Source of the DNA: Gp6-AA40 sp963818645 | GTDB taxonomy: Bacteria > Acidobacteriota > Vicinamibacteria > Vicinamibacterales > UBA2999 | DNA length: 64,000 nucleotides | Assembly (NCBI GenBank): GCA_963818645.1 | Contig: CAWFTF010000025.1 | Coordinates: 50,577 to 114,576 of the forward strand | Direction of reading: 5' to 3' | Part shown: positions 1 through 8,550 of the stretch, in pieces | Position numbering within the stretch: position 1 is the first letter of the stretch | Layout of the letters: each line of letters begins with the position of its first letter | Program-made: the position numbers and the translations under genes | Notes under the pieces: model-generated | Seen by the model: only the letters and a program-made list of their open reading frames with translations | Told to the model about the DNA's origin: nothing | Database searches by the model: none

Positions 1-1
1 G

Positions 2-226
2 CTGATGGCCGGGTACCTGCGCAAGAACGGCGTTCCGTTCAGCGAAAAGACGACGCTCACCGAGTATTGGGACCTGCTGCGTCAACCCACTGGCGAGCAA
101 TGGATCGTGATCACAACGGTCGTCGAGGACCAGACGTATCTGACGCGCACGTGGATCACGTCGCTCAACTTCAAGAAGGAAGCCAACGGATCGAAGTGGG
201 ATCCGTCAGCGTGCGAGGCGAGTTGA
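2..226 (+). CDS. C-terminal fragment of a secreted protein of unknown function (partial, 5' end outside window)
   Basis: The frame is open from the first base and stops at 224-226, so only about 74 C-terminal residues are present. The fragment aligns by eye with the middle of the next gene's product: both contain 'NGVP', then a 'T.TEY' block, an 'IT' strand, a Y-rich segment and a closing Cys. It is therefore a tandem paralogue of that gene. Its role is unknown. The spacing of 20 bp to the next start suggests an operon. Confidence 0.7.
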   Translation: MMAGYLRKNGVPFSEKTTLTEYWDLLRQPTGEQWIVITTVVEDQTYLTRTWITSLNFKKEANGSKWDPSACEAS

Positions 227-246
227 GAAGAGAGCGAGGGAGTGGA

Positions 247-1227
247 ATGAAGATTACCGTGCTGACAGCTCTCGCGATGCTCGTGAGCGCGCCGGTGTTT
301 GCGCAGGGGCAGGTCGAGGCCGCGGCCGCGGCGACACGTGGTCAGATCATCGACCTGGCAGGATCGTGGGCGAACCGCCTTCACGAAGACTGGATCGAGC
401 GTGCACCTGGTCCGCATATCGGCGACTACAGCGGTCTGCCGATCAACGACGAAGCGCGGGCCTACGCCGACCTCTATCAGGTGTCGATGCAGAACATGCC
501 TGAACGGCAGTGCATCCTCTACACCTCGCAGTACATCGTCATGGGGCCTCAGAACCTGCGCATCGAACCTGACGTCGATCCGATCTCGGGTGCGATCGTC
601 GCGCTGCACATGACCGGCACGGTCGATCGCGCCCCCCACACGGTCTGGATGGACGGACGTGCCCATCCGTCGAAGAACGCACCGCACACGCCCGGTGGGT
701 TCAGCACCGGCGTCTGGCAGGGCGGGACGGTTGTCGCACAGACGACGCACTTGAAAGCTGGTCTGGTGTGGAGGAACGGTGTGCCGCACAGCGATCAGGC
801 CACGATCACCGAGTACTACGCGCGTCATGGCGACATGCTCACGATCACGATGATCCTGAACGACCCGATCTATTACGAGGAGCCGTTCATTCGAAATGCG
901 ACGTTCGAGCTCGACCCGCAGACGCGAGTGTTGCCAGAGCCGTGTGAGCCGCAGGTCGAGATTCCGCGCGCGCCGGGCGTGGTGCCGCACTACTTGCCAG
1001 GTGAGAACCCGTATCTCAACGAATTCGCAGAGACATTCAACCTGCCACTCGAAGCGGTACGTGGTGGCGCGGCCACGACGTATCCCGAGTACGGAAAGAA
1101 GTTGAGGTCGACGTACAAGCCGCCGGCGAAGTGCACGGTGTACTGCTGCGGAGGCACGGGGCTGACCGTTCCCAATACGAACAACGCTGCGTGTCGTGAA
1201 GGCGACGCGCCCCCGCCGACTCCGTAG
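247..1227 (+). CDS. Secreted protein of unknown function, 'DxxGxW' family
   Basis: 326 residues with an N-terminal signal peptide (MKITVLTALAMLV..., cleavage near APVFAQG). ATG 247 is chosen because a purine-rich GAGGGAG lies just upstream and the signal peptide begins there; the frame is open further upstream but would add an Arg-rich, non-export-like tail. The mature part has 'DLAGSW' near residue 35 and a 'GFSTGVWQGGTVVAQTTH' block, resembling the 'DGKPDLSGIW ... GDTLVV' pattern of the proteins at 13942, 18266, 19639 and 32469, so I place it in the same broad family. The C-terminus carries a Cys-rich 'CTVYCCGGTG' patch. Function unknown; probably periplasmic. Confidence 0.75.
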   Translation: MKITVLTALAMLVSAPVFAQGQVEAAAAATRGQIIDLAGSWANRLHEDWIERAPGPHIGDYSGLPINDEARAYADLYQVSMQNMPERQCILYTSQYIVMGPQNLRIEPDVDPISGAIVALHMTGTVDRAPHTVWMDGRAHPSKNAPHTPGGFSTGVWQGGTVVAQTTHLKAGLVWRNGVPHSDQATITEYYARHGDMLTITMILNDPIYYEEPFIRNATFELDPQTRVLPEPCEPQVEIPRAPGVVPHYLPGENPYLNEFAETFNLPLEAVRGGAATTYPEYGKKLRSTYKPPAKCTVYCCGGTGLTVPNTNNAACREGDAPPPTP

Positions 1228-1302
1228 GCACGAAGCTCACGGAGGGCACGAAGACACGAAGAGAAAAGAGCTCCGTCGTCGGCTCGCGGGTCGCCCATCT
1301 CC

Positions 1303-1900
1303 GGCGGCCGCTCCGCGCGGCGGGAAATCGCTCTTCGCTCGTACCCTGACGCCGTCGCCGCGAGTAGTGCCCGATGCCGACGCCTGCTATCGCGGCATGC
1401 ACCGGCATTGCCGGTGCGAACGTCACGGATCGCGCGTTACGAACTCGCGGCGGTGAATCCCTACGATCGATTTCCGGCTTCGCACTGACGCGCCGCGCTC
1501 CGAACGGCCGTCCTTCGGAGCGACCCGCAAGCATTTTTCGGGTAGCCGCTTGTGAAGTCCACAATGATCCGAACGGGACCAGCAGATCTCGACGACCGCC
1601 CGATGGTTGGCGTAATCGCGACGGAACACCGCTCCCAACGTCGCCCAGGGGCTTATACGCTCGGTCGTTACATGCTTGGCCCGGCGTCCGTTCGAAGCAT
1701 GGCGCTACGCCGCGTAGCTGGAAATTGATCGCAGCGATTCAACGCCGCGAGTTCGTGCCGCGCGATCCATCAGATGGAAATCGAGCTCTGACGGTGTATG
1801 CCGCGATGGCGGACGTAGGATTCGCGTACTACTCGCGGCGCGAGCGACAGGGTACGAGCGGAGAGCAATTTCCCGCCGTGCGGAGCGGACGCGGACGAGC
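1303..1900. repeat. Large imperfect inverted repeat filling a convergent intergenic region
   Basis: The 754-bp gap between the convergent genes ending at 1227 and 1982 has no credible gene. Arm A (about 1303-1512) and arm B (about 1690-1900) are reverse complements at roughly 70 percent by eye. Shared blocks include CGGCGGGAAAT, CGCTCGTACCCTG, CGCCGCGAGTAGT, ATCGCGGCAT and ACGAACTCGCGGCG. A spacer of about 180 bp separates them. Several short open frames here are mirror images of each other and follow the repeat, not a protein. The start of the gap (1228-1262) also has short 'CACGAAG' repeats. Confidence 0.75.
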
Positions 1901-1947
1901 GTGTGACGAGCGAGCAATGTAAGCGTGCCAGTCGCCTGCGCAAAGAT

Positions 1948-1966
1948 GTGAAGGGGTCTGACCCCT
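1948..1966. repeat. Partial copy of the GTGAAGGGGTCTGACCCC palindrome
   Basis: A GC-rich palindrome, GTGAAGGGGTC followed by its complement ACCCCT, is cut short on its right side. A full 23-bp version lies at 52033-52055. It sits 16 bp from the 3' end of the dehydrogenase gene. No transposase is near. Confidence 0.6.
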
Positions 1967-1981
1967 GCGTCGTATTGAGCG

Positions 1982-3949
1982 TCAGGGCAACGCCAGCGCG
2001 ACGAGCTCGCCTGGATACTGACGTCCTGAGATCCCGACGACGATGTACTGCTTGCCCTTGGCCATGTAGGTCATCGGCGCATTGCTGACGCCGGCGGGCA
2101 ATTCCATCTCCCAGACAATCGCACCGGTCTTCTTGTCGAACGCGCGGAACTTCTTGCCGCCCCACGGACCGCCGGGCGGCAGCCCCACGCCGCTGTCGCT
2201 CCCTTCACCCATGAACACGAAGCTCTTGGTGACGAGCGCGGCGAGGCGGCCGGGCGTGCCGAGCGGTGGCAGGTTGAGTCCCTTGAACGCCGGGTGATTG
2301 CGGAGGCCGTCGCCGTTGGCGACCGACCACGCGATGTCGCCCTTGTTCAAGTCGATCGCGACCAGACGTGAGTACGGCGGCTTGAATGGATCGGGCAGGC
2401 CCTGAGGCCCGAACGGCCACGGCGACTGCTGCTTCACGTAGGGGAGCGTCGACTCCGGATGCTGCGACTTGCCCAATGCGATGACAGTGGGCATGTGCGC
2501 CGACGGCACATACAACATGCCGGTTTCGGGATCGAACGCTGCGCCGCCCCAGTCCGCGCCGCCGTTCGTTCCGGGCACGAGCAAGAGACCCTTCGGACCG
2601 TCGGCGCTTCCAAGCAGGACCGGTGGCGTGTAGATCGGGCCGGTCTTGTACTCGCTGACGATCTTCTTCGCTTCGGCCTTGAGTTCCGGCGTGAAGTCGA
2701 TCAAGTCGTTGTCGGAGACACCCTGCTGATCGAACGCCGGCGGCTTCGACGGAATCGGCTGCGTCGGTGAGTACCACTCGCCGGGCACGTCCCCTTTCGG
2801 CACTGGCTTTTCTTCGATCGGCCACACCGGCTGACCCGTCACGCGATCGAACACATACACAAACGCCTGTTTCGACACCTGCGCGACGGCCTTGATTCGT
2901 CGTCCGTTGAGCGTGATGTCGCCGAGGACTGGAGCGGCGGGAAGGTCGTAATCCCACAAACCATGATGAATGGTCTGGAAGTGCCATACGCGTTTGCCGG
3001 TGCGCGCGTCGAGGCAGACGATCGACTCCGCATACAGGTTGTTACCAGGCCGCGTGCCACCGTAGTAGTCGCCCGTGGCTTCTTCGAACGGCAGGTAGAC
3101 GTAGCCGAGATCTTCGTCAGCGCTGAGGAGCGACCACGCTCCGCTGTTTCCTGAGTACGTCCACGAGTCGTCGAGCCACGTATCGTTGCCCGGCTCGCCC
3201 TTTCGCGGCACGACGTGGAACGTCCACAGCAGCTTGCCCGTTCGCACGTCATACCCACGCACATCGTCGGGAGGCATCTCCTTCGGTGCGCGCGCGCGTT
3301 CGTTGAGGATGTCAGTTGCAGGCGAGGGGACACCGGCTACGACCACGACGTCCTTGACGACGAGCGGTCCGCTGCTCCAGCGCCACCCGGTGATCGTCCG
3401 TTCGAACCCTTTCGTCAGGTCGACCTGGCCGTTGTCGCCGAAGTCCGCGTATCGTTTTCCGGTCTTGGCATTGATGGCGACGAGATTCGCGCCGACGTTG
3501 GTCACGATGCGCGCGTCGCGTCCATCGGTCCAGTACGCGAGGCTCCGCGTGGCCCCGCCGCGCGCCGGGCCCTGCCCATCCGGGCGAAGTGGAAGGCTGT
3601 CGTACCACAGCGTCTTGCCCGTCGTCGGATCCAGCGCGACGACGGCCCCGACGGCGGAACTCATATACATCACGCCGCCAACGACGAGCGGTGTGTGCTG
3701 GTAGTTGGCCGCCGCTTGCGCATCAGGGAACGTTGGACGCAGTTCCTCAGGCAGGCCAGAACGTGTCCACGCTACGCGGAGGTTCTTGATGGTGTCTTTG
3801 TTGATCTGCTCGAGAGGCGAGTACTTCGTGCTGCCTTTGTCTCCGGCGTACGCGGGCCAATCGCGATCGGCGTCAGCGGCACCGCCGGTCAGCGTCCAGA
3901 CGGCGAGGGCAATAAGGATGAATGGAACCGAAAGAGCCACTTTGCGCAT
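1982..3949 (-). CDS. PQQ-dependent quinoprotein dehydrogenase, exported
   Basis: 655 residues. It starts at ATG 3949 (MRKVALSVPFILIALAVW), which gives a clean signal peptide; an upstream in-frame extension is Arg-rich and rejected. The mature protein opens with 'DWPAYAGDKGSTKYSPLEQI', the usual first blade of pyrroloquinoline-quinone dehydrogenases, and repeats tryptophan-type blade motifs ('LDPTTGKTLW', 'DARTGKRVWHFQTIHHGLWDYD', 'DKKTGAIVWE'). No CxxCH motif is present, so there is no fused cytochrome domain. It should oxidise a sugar or alcohol in the periplasm with electrons passed to the respiratory chain; the substrate cannot be told from sequence. Confidence 0.88.
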   Translation of the reverse strand: MRKVALSVPFILIALAVWTLTGGAADADRDWPAYAGDKGSTKYSPLEQINKDTIKNLRVAWTRSGLPEELRPTFPDAQAAANYQHTPLVVGGVMYMSSAVGAVVALDPTTGKTLWYDSLPLRPDGQGPARGGATRSLAYWTDGRDARIVTNVGANLVAINAKTGKRYADFGDNGQVDLTKGFERTITGWRWSSGPLVVKDVVVVAGVPSPATDILNERARAPKEMPPDDVRGYDVRTGKLLWTFHVVPRKGEPGNDTWLDDSWTYSGNSGAWSLLSADEDLGYVYLPFEEATGDYYGGTRPGNNLYAESIVCLDARTGKRVWHFQTIHHGLWDYDLPAAPVLGDITLNGRRIKAVAQVSKQAFVYVFDRVTGQPVWPIEEKPVPKGDVPGEWYSPTQPIPSKPPAFDQQGVSDNDLIDFTPELKAEAKKIVSEYKTGPIYTPPVLLGSADGPKGLLLVPGTNGGADWGGAAFDPETGMLYVPSAHMPTVIALGKSQHPESTLPYVKQQSPWPFGPQGLPDPFKPPYSRLVAIDLNKGDIAWSVANGDGLRNHPAFKGLNLPPLGTPGRLAALVTKSFVFMGEGSDSGVGLPPGGPWGGKKFRAFDKKTGAIVWEMELPAGVSNAPMTYMAKGKQYIVVGISGRQYPGELVALALP

Positions 3950-3975
3950 GGGGCAAAGTGTAGATCGAAGGGTGG

Positions 3976-4236
3976 CTATTCGACGGGTACGGCGACTGCT
4001 TGAGCCTGGTCGGCTGGCTGGGTCGGTGCCGACCATTCGCAGCTGCGGAGTGCTTCGCGGATATCGGCGAGTGCGCGAACGATCAATCGAAGTTCATCAA
4101 TGCCGGACGTGCTGCGTGCCTCGAGCACACGTGTCTGCGCCACGTCGTTGATGTGAGCGATGGCGGTTTCGATGTGGCGCCTCGCGACGGCGATGCGCTG
4201 CACCGGTGAATCGTTCTTGGCGACGATGTGGAGCAT
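3976..4236 (-). CDS. Small helical protein of unknown function
   Basis: 86 residues from ATG 4236, which has GAAGGA seven bases upstream; a GTG at 4257 in the same frame is possible but lacks as good a ribosome site. The sequence is charged and predicted helical (heptad-like 'ARRHIETAIAHINDVAQTRVLEA'), with no signal peptide. It lies 26 bp upstream of the PQQ dehydrogenase on the same strand and may share its transcript. I do not recognise a family. An antisense frame of similar length exists, so the call is moderate. Confidence 0.5.
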   Translation of the reverse strand: MLHIVAKNDSPVQRIAVARRHIETAIAHINDVAQTRVLEARSTSGIDELRLIVRALADIREALRSCEWSAPTQPADQAQAVAVPVE

Positions 4237-4396
4237 CCCGGGTCCTTCAGTCGTCACTGTTTGCGCCTGTCTTCTGCTACGCGCGGTTGTCGGCGTCGGT
4301 CATAACCGGTTCGCCGTTCACTATGGGGAATCACCCCACACCCATTCGAGAGCAACTGCCACCGTGATGAGGTGGGTGAACATTCGGACCACGGGC

Positions 4397-4410
4397 GGTC
4401 AACATTGACC
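4397..4410. promoter_or_regulatory. Perfect GGTCAA-N2-TTGACC dyad, candidate operator upstream of hmgA
   Basis: Six-base arms with a 2-bp centre lie in the 362-bp divergent gap between the small minus-strand gene and hmgA. A second hairpin-like TGGGG-N5-CCCCA occurs at 4324-4338. No regulator gene is adjacent. The rest of the gap shows no gene. Confidence 0.35.
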
Positions 4411-4560
4411 ATCACGTCGGGTCTCTGAAACCAACCGAACAGTCTCCGCGGCGACGGACTTTTTTCTTAGCTTCTCGCTACCTTCCGCTCGGTCTTTCGC
4501 GCGGTTATTCCAGAAATCGCGTCGCCATTCCTGAACGTAGCAAGCGGCGCGCCGCCTGTG

Positions 4561-4589
4561 TTGACCTTGCACAGCAGCGGCGATAGCCT
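4561..4589 (+). promoter_or_regulatory. Candidate hmgA promoter
   Basis: TTGACC at 4561-4566, a 17-bp spacer and TAGCCT at 4584-4589 would start transcription close to the ATG at 4599, giving a very short or absent leader. No clear ribosome site precedes that ATG. Confidence 0.35.
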
Positions 4590-4598
4590 ACGGTCGCC

Positions 4599-5924
4599 AT
4601 GTCATCTACGGGACCGAGTTCTCCAGAACGAACCTATCTGTCGGGCTTTGGAAATGAGTTCGCATCTGAGGCGATCGCGGGTGCGTTGCCGCGGGATCAG
4701 AACACGCCGCAGAAGCCGCCAATGGGCCTCTACATCGAAGAGTTGAACGGCACCGCGTTCACTGCGCCGCGCGGCGTCAGCCGATCAACGTGGACGTATC
4801 GCATCCGGCCGTCGGCGATGCACAAGCCGTTCAAGCCACGCGACCCGCGCCTGATTCGGAGTGGTCCCTTCAACGAAGTTCCACCGTCACCGAACCAGCT
4901 CCGCTGGCGAGCGATACCGATTCCAAAAGAGCCCACTGACTTCGTCGACGGCATCGTGACGATCGGTGGCAACGGCGACCCTGCGGCTCAGTCAGGTGCA
5001 GCAATTCACCTGTACGCGGCCAATCTTTCCATGCGGGATCGGTTTTTCTATAACGCCGATGGAGAATTCCTGATCGTCCCGCAATCGGGCGCGATCGTGT
5101 TGCATACAGAATTTGGGATCCTCGATGCGCCACCGGGGCATGTGGCATTGATTCCGCGCGGCATCAAGTTTCGGGTTGAGCTTCCCGACGGGCCGGCGCG
5201 CGGCTTCATCTGTGAGAACTATGGACAGCACCTGAGGTTGCCGGACCTCGGCCCTATCGGGACGTTCGGCCTCGCGAACGCGCGTGATTTCCAGGCGCCC
5301 GCCGCGGGCTTCGAAGATCGTGAAGGCGCCTTCGGCCTGATTGCCAAGTTCGGTGGCGGGATGTGGGAAGCGGAGATCGATCACTCGCCGCTCGACATCG
5401 TCGCGTGGCGTGGCAACTACCTGCCGTTCAGGTACGACCTCTACAAGTTTCAGTGCATCAACACGGTCACCTTCGACCATCCGGATCCGTCGATCTACTG
5501 CGTGCTCGCGTCGCCGACGTCGGTGCCCGGCACATCAAACATGGAGTTCGGGTGTTTCCCCCCACGATGGACTGTGGCCGAACACACGTTCCGTCCACCA
5601 CCGTTCCACAGAAACGTCGCGAGTGAGTTCCTCGGGTTGATCGCAGGGAAGTACATCGGCAAGGGCGATGACTTCGGTCCCGGCAGCGCGAGCCTGCACA
5701 ACTGCATGTCGGGTCACGGCCCCGATGCCGAGGCGTACGAGCGCGGACGCACCGCAGAGCTCAAGCCGCAGTTTTTGGATGACACGCTCGTCTTTCTGTT
5801 CGAGACGCAGTTGCCGATTCGTCCGACGCGCTTCGCGCTGGAGACGGATCTGCTCGAGCGCGACTACTACGCGCACTGGCAGGGACTGAAGAAGAACTTT
5901 GGTCCGGTTGGATCCGGACGGTAA
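4599..5924 (+). CDS. hmgA: Homogentisate 1,2-dioxygenase
   Basis: 441 residues, normal family length. It opens the aromatic ring of homogentisate to maleylacetoacetate with a non-haem Fe(II), in the cytoplasmic tyrosine/phenylalanine degradation route. Family hallmarks are plain: 'YLSGFGNEFASEA' at the start, 'NGTAFTAPR', 'PRGIKFRVELPDGPARGF', 'RPPPFHRNVASEFLGLI' and 'GSASLHNCMSGHGPD', which hold the iron-binding His and Glu residues and the catalytic His region. The other pathway genes (maleylacetoacetate isomerase, fumarylacetoacetase, hpd) are not in the window. Confidence 0.97.
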   Translation: MSSTGPSSPERTYLSGFGNEFASEAIAGALPRDQNTPQKPPMGLYIEELNGTAFTAPRGVSRSTWTYRIRPSAMHKPFKPRDPRLIRSGPFNEVPPSPNQLRWRAIPIPKEPTDFVDGIVTIGGNGDPAAQSGAAIHLYAANLSMRDRFFYNADGEFLIVPQSGAIVLHTEFGILDAPPGHVALIPRGIKFRVELPDGPARGFICENYGQHLRLPDLGPIGTFGLANARDFQAPAAGFEDREGAFGLIAKFGGGMWEAEIDHSPLDIVAWRGNYLPFRYDLYKFQCINTVTFDHPDPSIYCVLASPTSVPGTSNMEFGCFPPRWTVAEHTFRPPPFHRNVASEFLGLIAGKYIGKGDDFGPGSASLHNCMSGHGPDAEAYERGRTAELKPQFLDDTLVFLFETQLPIRPTRFALETDLLERDYYAHWQGLKKNFGPVGSGR

Positions 5925-5956
5925 TACAATTCGCTCGGCTACGGGCTCACGGTTCT

Positions 5957-5985
5957 TTGGAGTTGGGAGTTGGAGATTGGGAGTT
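5957..5985. repeat. Short heptanucleotide array (TTGGGAG type)
   Basis: Degenerate copies of GGAGTTG/GGGAGTT lie between hmgA and the MBL hydrolase and end just before the ribosome site of the latter. Same unit as the arrays at 10323, 38521 and 61570. Confidence 0.65.
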
Positions 5986-6002
5986 TTCATAGAGGGGACG
6001 CT

Positions 6003-6935
6003 ATGAGACGCACGTATGTGCTCGGCATGATCGTGGTTGCGGGCGTTGTCGCGGCAGCGGCCGCGAATCTGGGTGCGCAACAACAACCGGCGGCGGGAGG
6101 ACAGGGTCGTGGTGGTGGCGGTCCGGCACTCGGCAAGATCGAAAAGGTTGCCGACAATCTCTATTTCATCTTCGGCGCCGGCGGCAACACCGCCGTGTAC
6201 ATCGCTGAGAAGGGTGTCGTCCTCGTCGACACCAAGAACCCTGACAATGGGCAGGGCATCCTCGATCAGGTGAAGTCGGTCACCGACAAGCCGATCACGC
6301 ACATCATCAACACGCATACGCACGGCGATCACAACGGGAGCAACGTCTTCTTTCCGGCGAGCGTAGAGATTGTCTCGCAGGAGAACACCGCGGCGAACAT
6401 GCAGAAGATGCCGGCGTTTCAGGAGGCGTTGAACAGACACGGTCTTCCCGATCGCACCTTCAAGGACAAGATGACGGTGCTTAGCGGGAAGGACGCGATC
6501 GACCTGTACTACTTTGGCCCGGCGCACACCAACGGCGACGCCTTCGTCGTGTTCCGCAACGCGCGCGTCGTCCACGCCGGTGATGCGTTTGCGAACAAGG
6601 GTCAGCCGCTCATCGATCGCAACAACGGTGGCAGCGGCATCGCCTACCCGGAGACGATCGCCAAAGCGGCCAAGGGAATCGGGAAAGTCGACATCGTCAT
6701 CAACGGGCATTCGCCGGTGACGATGAAGTTCCAGGACCTGGTGGACTACGGTGAGTTCAACCGGCTGTTCCTCGAGCACGCGCGCGCATCGCTCAAGGCC
6801 GGCAAGACGCCGGAGCAGGCGATGATGGATTTGAAACTGCCCGAGAAGTTCAAGGACTACAACCTGACAGGCGGCCGCGGCGGCCCGGGCGGCAACTTCG
6901 GCGTGATCTTCGAAGAACTCAAGGGCGGCAAGTAA
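6003..6935 (+). CDS. Exported MBL-fold metallo-hydrolase
   Basis: 310 residues. ATG 6003 follows AGAGGGG and begins a signal peptide (MRRTYVLGMIVVAGVVAAAA, cleavage near GAQQQ). A Gly/Gln-rich linker leads to the metallo-beta-lactamase fold: 'GNTAVYIAEKGVVLVDTK', the zinc motif HTHGDH at residues 105-110, 'GPAHTNGDAFVVF' and 'VHAGDAF', with a later 'NGHSPV' His. This is the subclass B3/glyoxalase-like arrangement; the substrate is unknown and it need not be a beta-lactamase. The C-terminus is Gly-rich. It appears monocistronic. Confidence 0.85.
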   Translation: MRRTYVLGMIVVAGVVAAAAANLGAQQQPAAGGQGRGGGGPALGKIEKVADNLYFIFGAGGNTAVYIAEKGVVLVDTKNPDNGQGILDQVKSVTDKPITHIINTHTHGDHNGSNVFFPASVEIVSQENTAANMQKMPAFQEALNRHGLPDRTFKDKMTVLSGKDAIDLYYFGPAHTNGDAFVVFRNARVVHAGDAFANKGQPLIDRNNGGSGIAYPETIAKAAKGIGKVDIVINGHSPVTMKFQDLVDYGEFNRLFLEHARASLKAGKTPEQAMMDLKLPEKFKDYNLTGGRGGPGGNFGVIFEELKGGK

Positions 6936-6940
6936 GGCTT

Positions 6941-6983
6941 TATACTCCCCACGCATCAGCCGGGTCCCTCACAGGGGCCCGGC
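6941..6983 (+). promoter_or_regulatory. Candidate -10 and strong 5'-leader hairpin before the membrane protein gene
   Basis: TATACT at 6941-6946 is followed by a 10-bp stem (6959-6968 with 6974-6983, one G-U pair, loop TCACA). There is no U-tract, so it looks more like a stabilising or regulatory leader hairpin than a terminator. Confidence 0.45.
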
Positions 6984-7035
6984 ATCCCGCAATATCACGT
7001 CAACGTAGTGCGCACGCTTCACCGAGGAGGACTCT

Positions 7036-8079
7036 GTGACTCAACCCGCACTTGGTCTGCTGTCGAGCGCCATCGTGATGGCGATCGCTCTGGGGTTCAT
7101 CTCGCTTTTTGACTTCGGGACGTTCGCCGGATGGATCGCGTTCGTGATGCTCGGCCTTATTCCCATGCAGGTCGTCGCCGTGGTGCTCTGGGGTGGCAAC
7201 CCTGCGTTCGCAAGCGGGCTGCGTCAGCCAGTGAAGGGCATCGTCCTGGTGCTGGTAACGGCGATCGCAACGGCTATCATCACTCCGCTGGTCTTCTTGA
7301 CGGTGGGTGAGGGTGCCGCGCCGCCCGGACCGATCCCCTCACATTACGCTGTCATCGTCGTGCCGACGACGTTCTGGCTCACGATCATGATGGGTGGGTG
7401 GCCGTTCAATCGTGTGAGCTCGAACCCGATCGTTTCCGGTTTACTCACGCTGGTCGCGGCATACGTCGTGACGTACGTCGTCTTCCGAGTCTTCTTCAAC
7501 TACGACTTCATGCAGGGCGCGCCGGTGTATCTCCAGTCGGCGCCGAAGGGGATGTTCAACGGCGTGTCAGCGCTGGTGTTCTACGTCACGGCGCTCGCCG
7601 TCATGTTCCTCGTACTGTGCTTCGATCTCTGGCCGCTCACGTTGTCGCCCGGAATCATGAAGCAGCCTGTGCTTGGCCTCGTGTGGACGGCAATTGCGCT
7701 GATCGGCGCTGCACTTGCGATAACGATCGGGATCAACGGAGCCGGGGCGGACCCGATGGCGTTTCTCACCGAGGTCACGGTTCCCTTCATCTTCGGCTCG
7801 ATCATCGTCCTGAACATGCTGCAGAACTCGCTCTTCGCGCGAATGACGCAGCCCCTCAAAGGCGTGATGAACGCGATCGCGGCTGCCGCCGTGGGGTTGA
7901 TACTCGCGCGCCTGTACATCTCGCTGGTGCCGATGGTGTCGGGACCGCTCACCTCTGGCCCACCCGGATACGACCGCGAGATCTGGCTCGCCAACGCGCT
8001 TCTCAGCGTGACGTTCCCGTTCCTCATCTACCACGCTGTGTTCTTCGGGTTCTGGCCGCTGCTTCGAGCTAAGCAGTAG
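7036..8079 (+). CDS. Polytopic membrane protein with internal duplication, unknown function
   Basis: 347 residues starting at GTG 7036 with GAGGAGGA just upstream. About eight to ten hydrophobic helices. The two halves are alike: 'TQPALGLLSSAI' and 'RQPVKGIVLVLV' in the N-half correspond to 'KQPVLGLVWTAI' and 'TQPLKGVMNAIA' in the C-half, so the protein arose by duplication of a segment of about 170 residues. I do not recognise the family and no enzyme motif is visible. Its stop codon lies inside a 7-bp repeat array. Confidence 0.75.
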   Translation: MTQPALGLLSSAIVMAIALGFISLFDFGTFAGWIAFVMLGLIPMQVVAVVLWGGNPAFASGLRQPVKGIVLVLVTAIATAIITPLVFLTVGEGAAPPGPIPSHYAVIVVPTTFWLTIMMGGWPFNRVSSNPIVSGLLTLVAAYVVTYVVFRVFFNYDFMQGAPVYLQSAPKGMFNGVSALVFYVTALAVMFLVLCFDLWPLTLSPGIMKQPVLGLVWTAIALIGAALAITIGINGAGADPMAFLTEVTVPFIFGSIIVLNMLQNSLFARMTQPLKGVMNAIAAAAVGLILARLYISLVPMVSGPLTSGPPGYDREIWLANALLSVTFPFLIYHAVFFGFWPLLRAKQ

Positions 8080-8095
8080 GCAGTAGGCGGTAGGC
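8075..8095. repeat. Three copies of AGTAGGC overlapping a stop codon
   Basis: AGTAGGC, AGTAGGC and GGTAGGC run in exact 7-bp register. The TAG stop of the upstream gene (8077-8079) is inside the first unit. Confidence 0.7.
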
Positions 8096-8107
8096 CCGTG
8101 GAGCGCT

Positions 8108-8144
8108 ACGAAGAATTTCGTTGACACTACGAAATCAATCGTAG
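8108..8144 (+). promoter_or_regulatory. Promoter and dyad operators of the blaI-like gene
   Basis: A TTGACA -35 box at 8121-8126 is flanked by two dyads: ACGAA-N4-TTCGT at 8108-8121 and the perfect CTACGA-N6-TCGTAG at 8127-8144. BlaI/MecI repressors bind such dyads over their own promoters, so autoregulation is likely. Confidence 0.6.
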
Positions 8145-8157
8145 GAGACTTCGGAAT

Positions 8158-8550
8158 ATGGCGCGTCGCCCCACTCCACGGCCCACAGACGCCGAACTTT
8201 CCATCCTCCGCGTCCTTTGGGAGCGAGGGCCGAGCACAGTCCGGCAGGTTCACGACGTTCTGTCTGCCGACCGCGAGTTCGCCTACACGACCACGCTGAA
8301 GCTGCTGCAGTTGATGACGGAAAAGGGCGTCGCCATGCGAGAGGAGCACGGCCGCGTCCACCTGTACCGCGCGGCTGTCGCACAGGAGGAAACGCAGCGG
8401 CACCTGATCCGAGACCTGGTCGATCGCGCCTTTGGCGGCTCGCCCAGTCGGCTGGTGATGCAGGCCCTTGCCGCGACGCCGGCCTCCGCTGAGGAGTTGC
8501 GGGAGATCCGCCGCCTGTTGAAAGAGCACGAGGAGAAGGCCCGTGACTGA
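8158..8550 (+). CDS. BlaI/MecI/CopY-family transcriptional repressor
   Basis: 130 residues. The N-terminal winged helix is typical: 'TDAELSILRVLWERGPSTVRQVHDVL' then 'AYTTTLKLLQLMTEKGVAMRE'. The C-terminal half matches the dimerisation and cleavage region. It should repress its own operon through the upstream dyads and be inactivated by proteolysis set off by the M56 partner. Its last 8 bases overlap the next gene, a tight translational coupling usual for blaI-blaR pairs. It has no adjacent beta-lactamase. Confidence 0.92.
   Translation: MARRPTPRPTDAELSILRVLWERGPSTVRQVHDVLSADREFAYTTTLKLLQLMTEKGVAMREEHGRVHLYRAAVAQEETQRHLIRDLVDRAFGGSPSRLVMQALAATPASAEELREIRRLLKEHEEKARD

Noticed and set aside
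1374..1922. 182-codon and other short frames in the 1.2-2.0 kb gap
   Set aside because: Their translations mirror the inverted-repeat arms ('RTRGGESLRSIS' and 'RTRGVESLRSIS'), so they follow the DNA repeat and not a protein.
5535..6956. 473-codon minus-strand frame across hmgA and the MBL hydrolase
   Set aside because: It runs antisense to two well-supported genes and has no recognisable motif.
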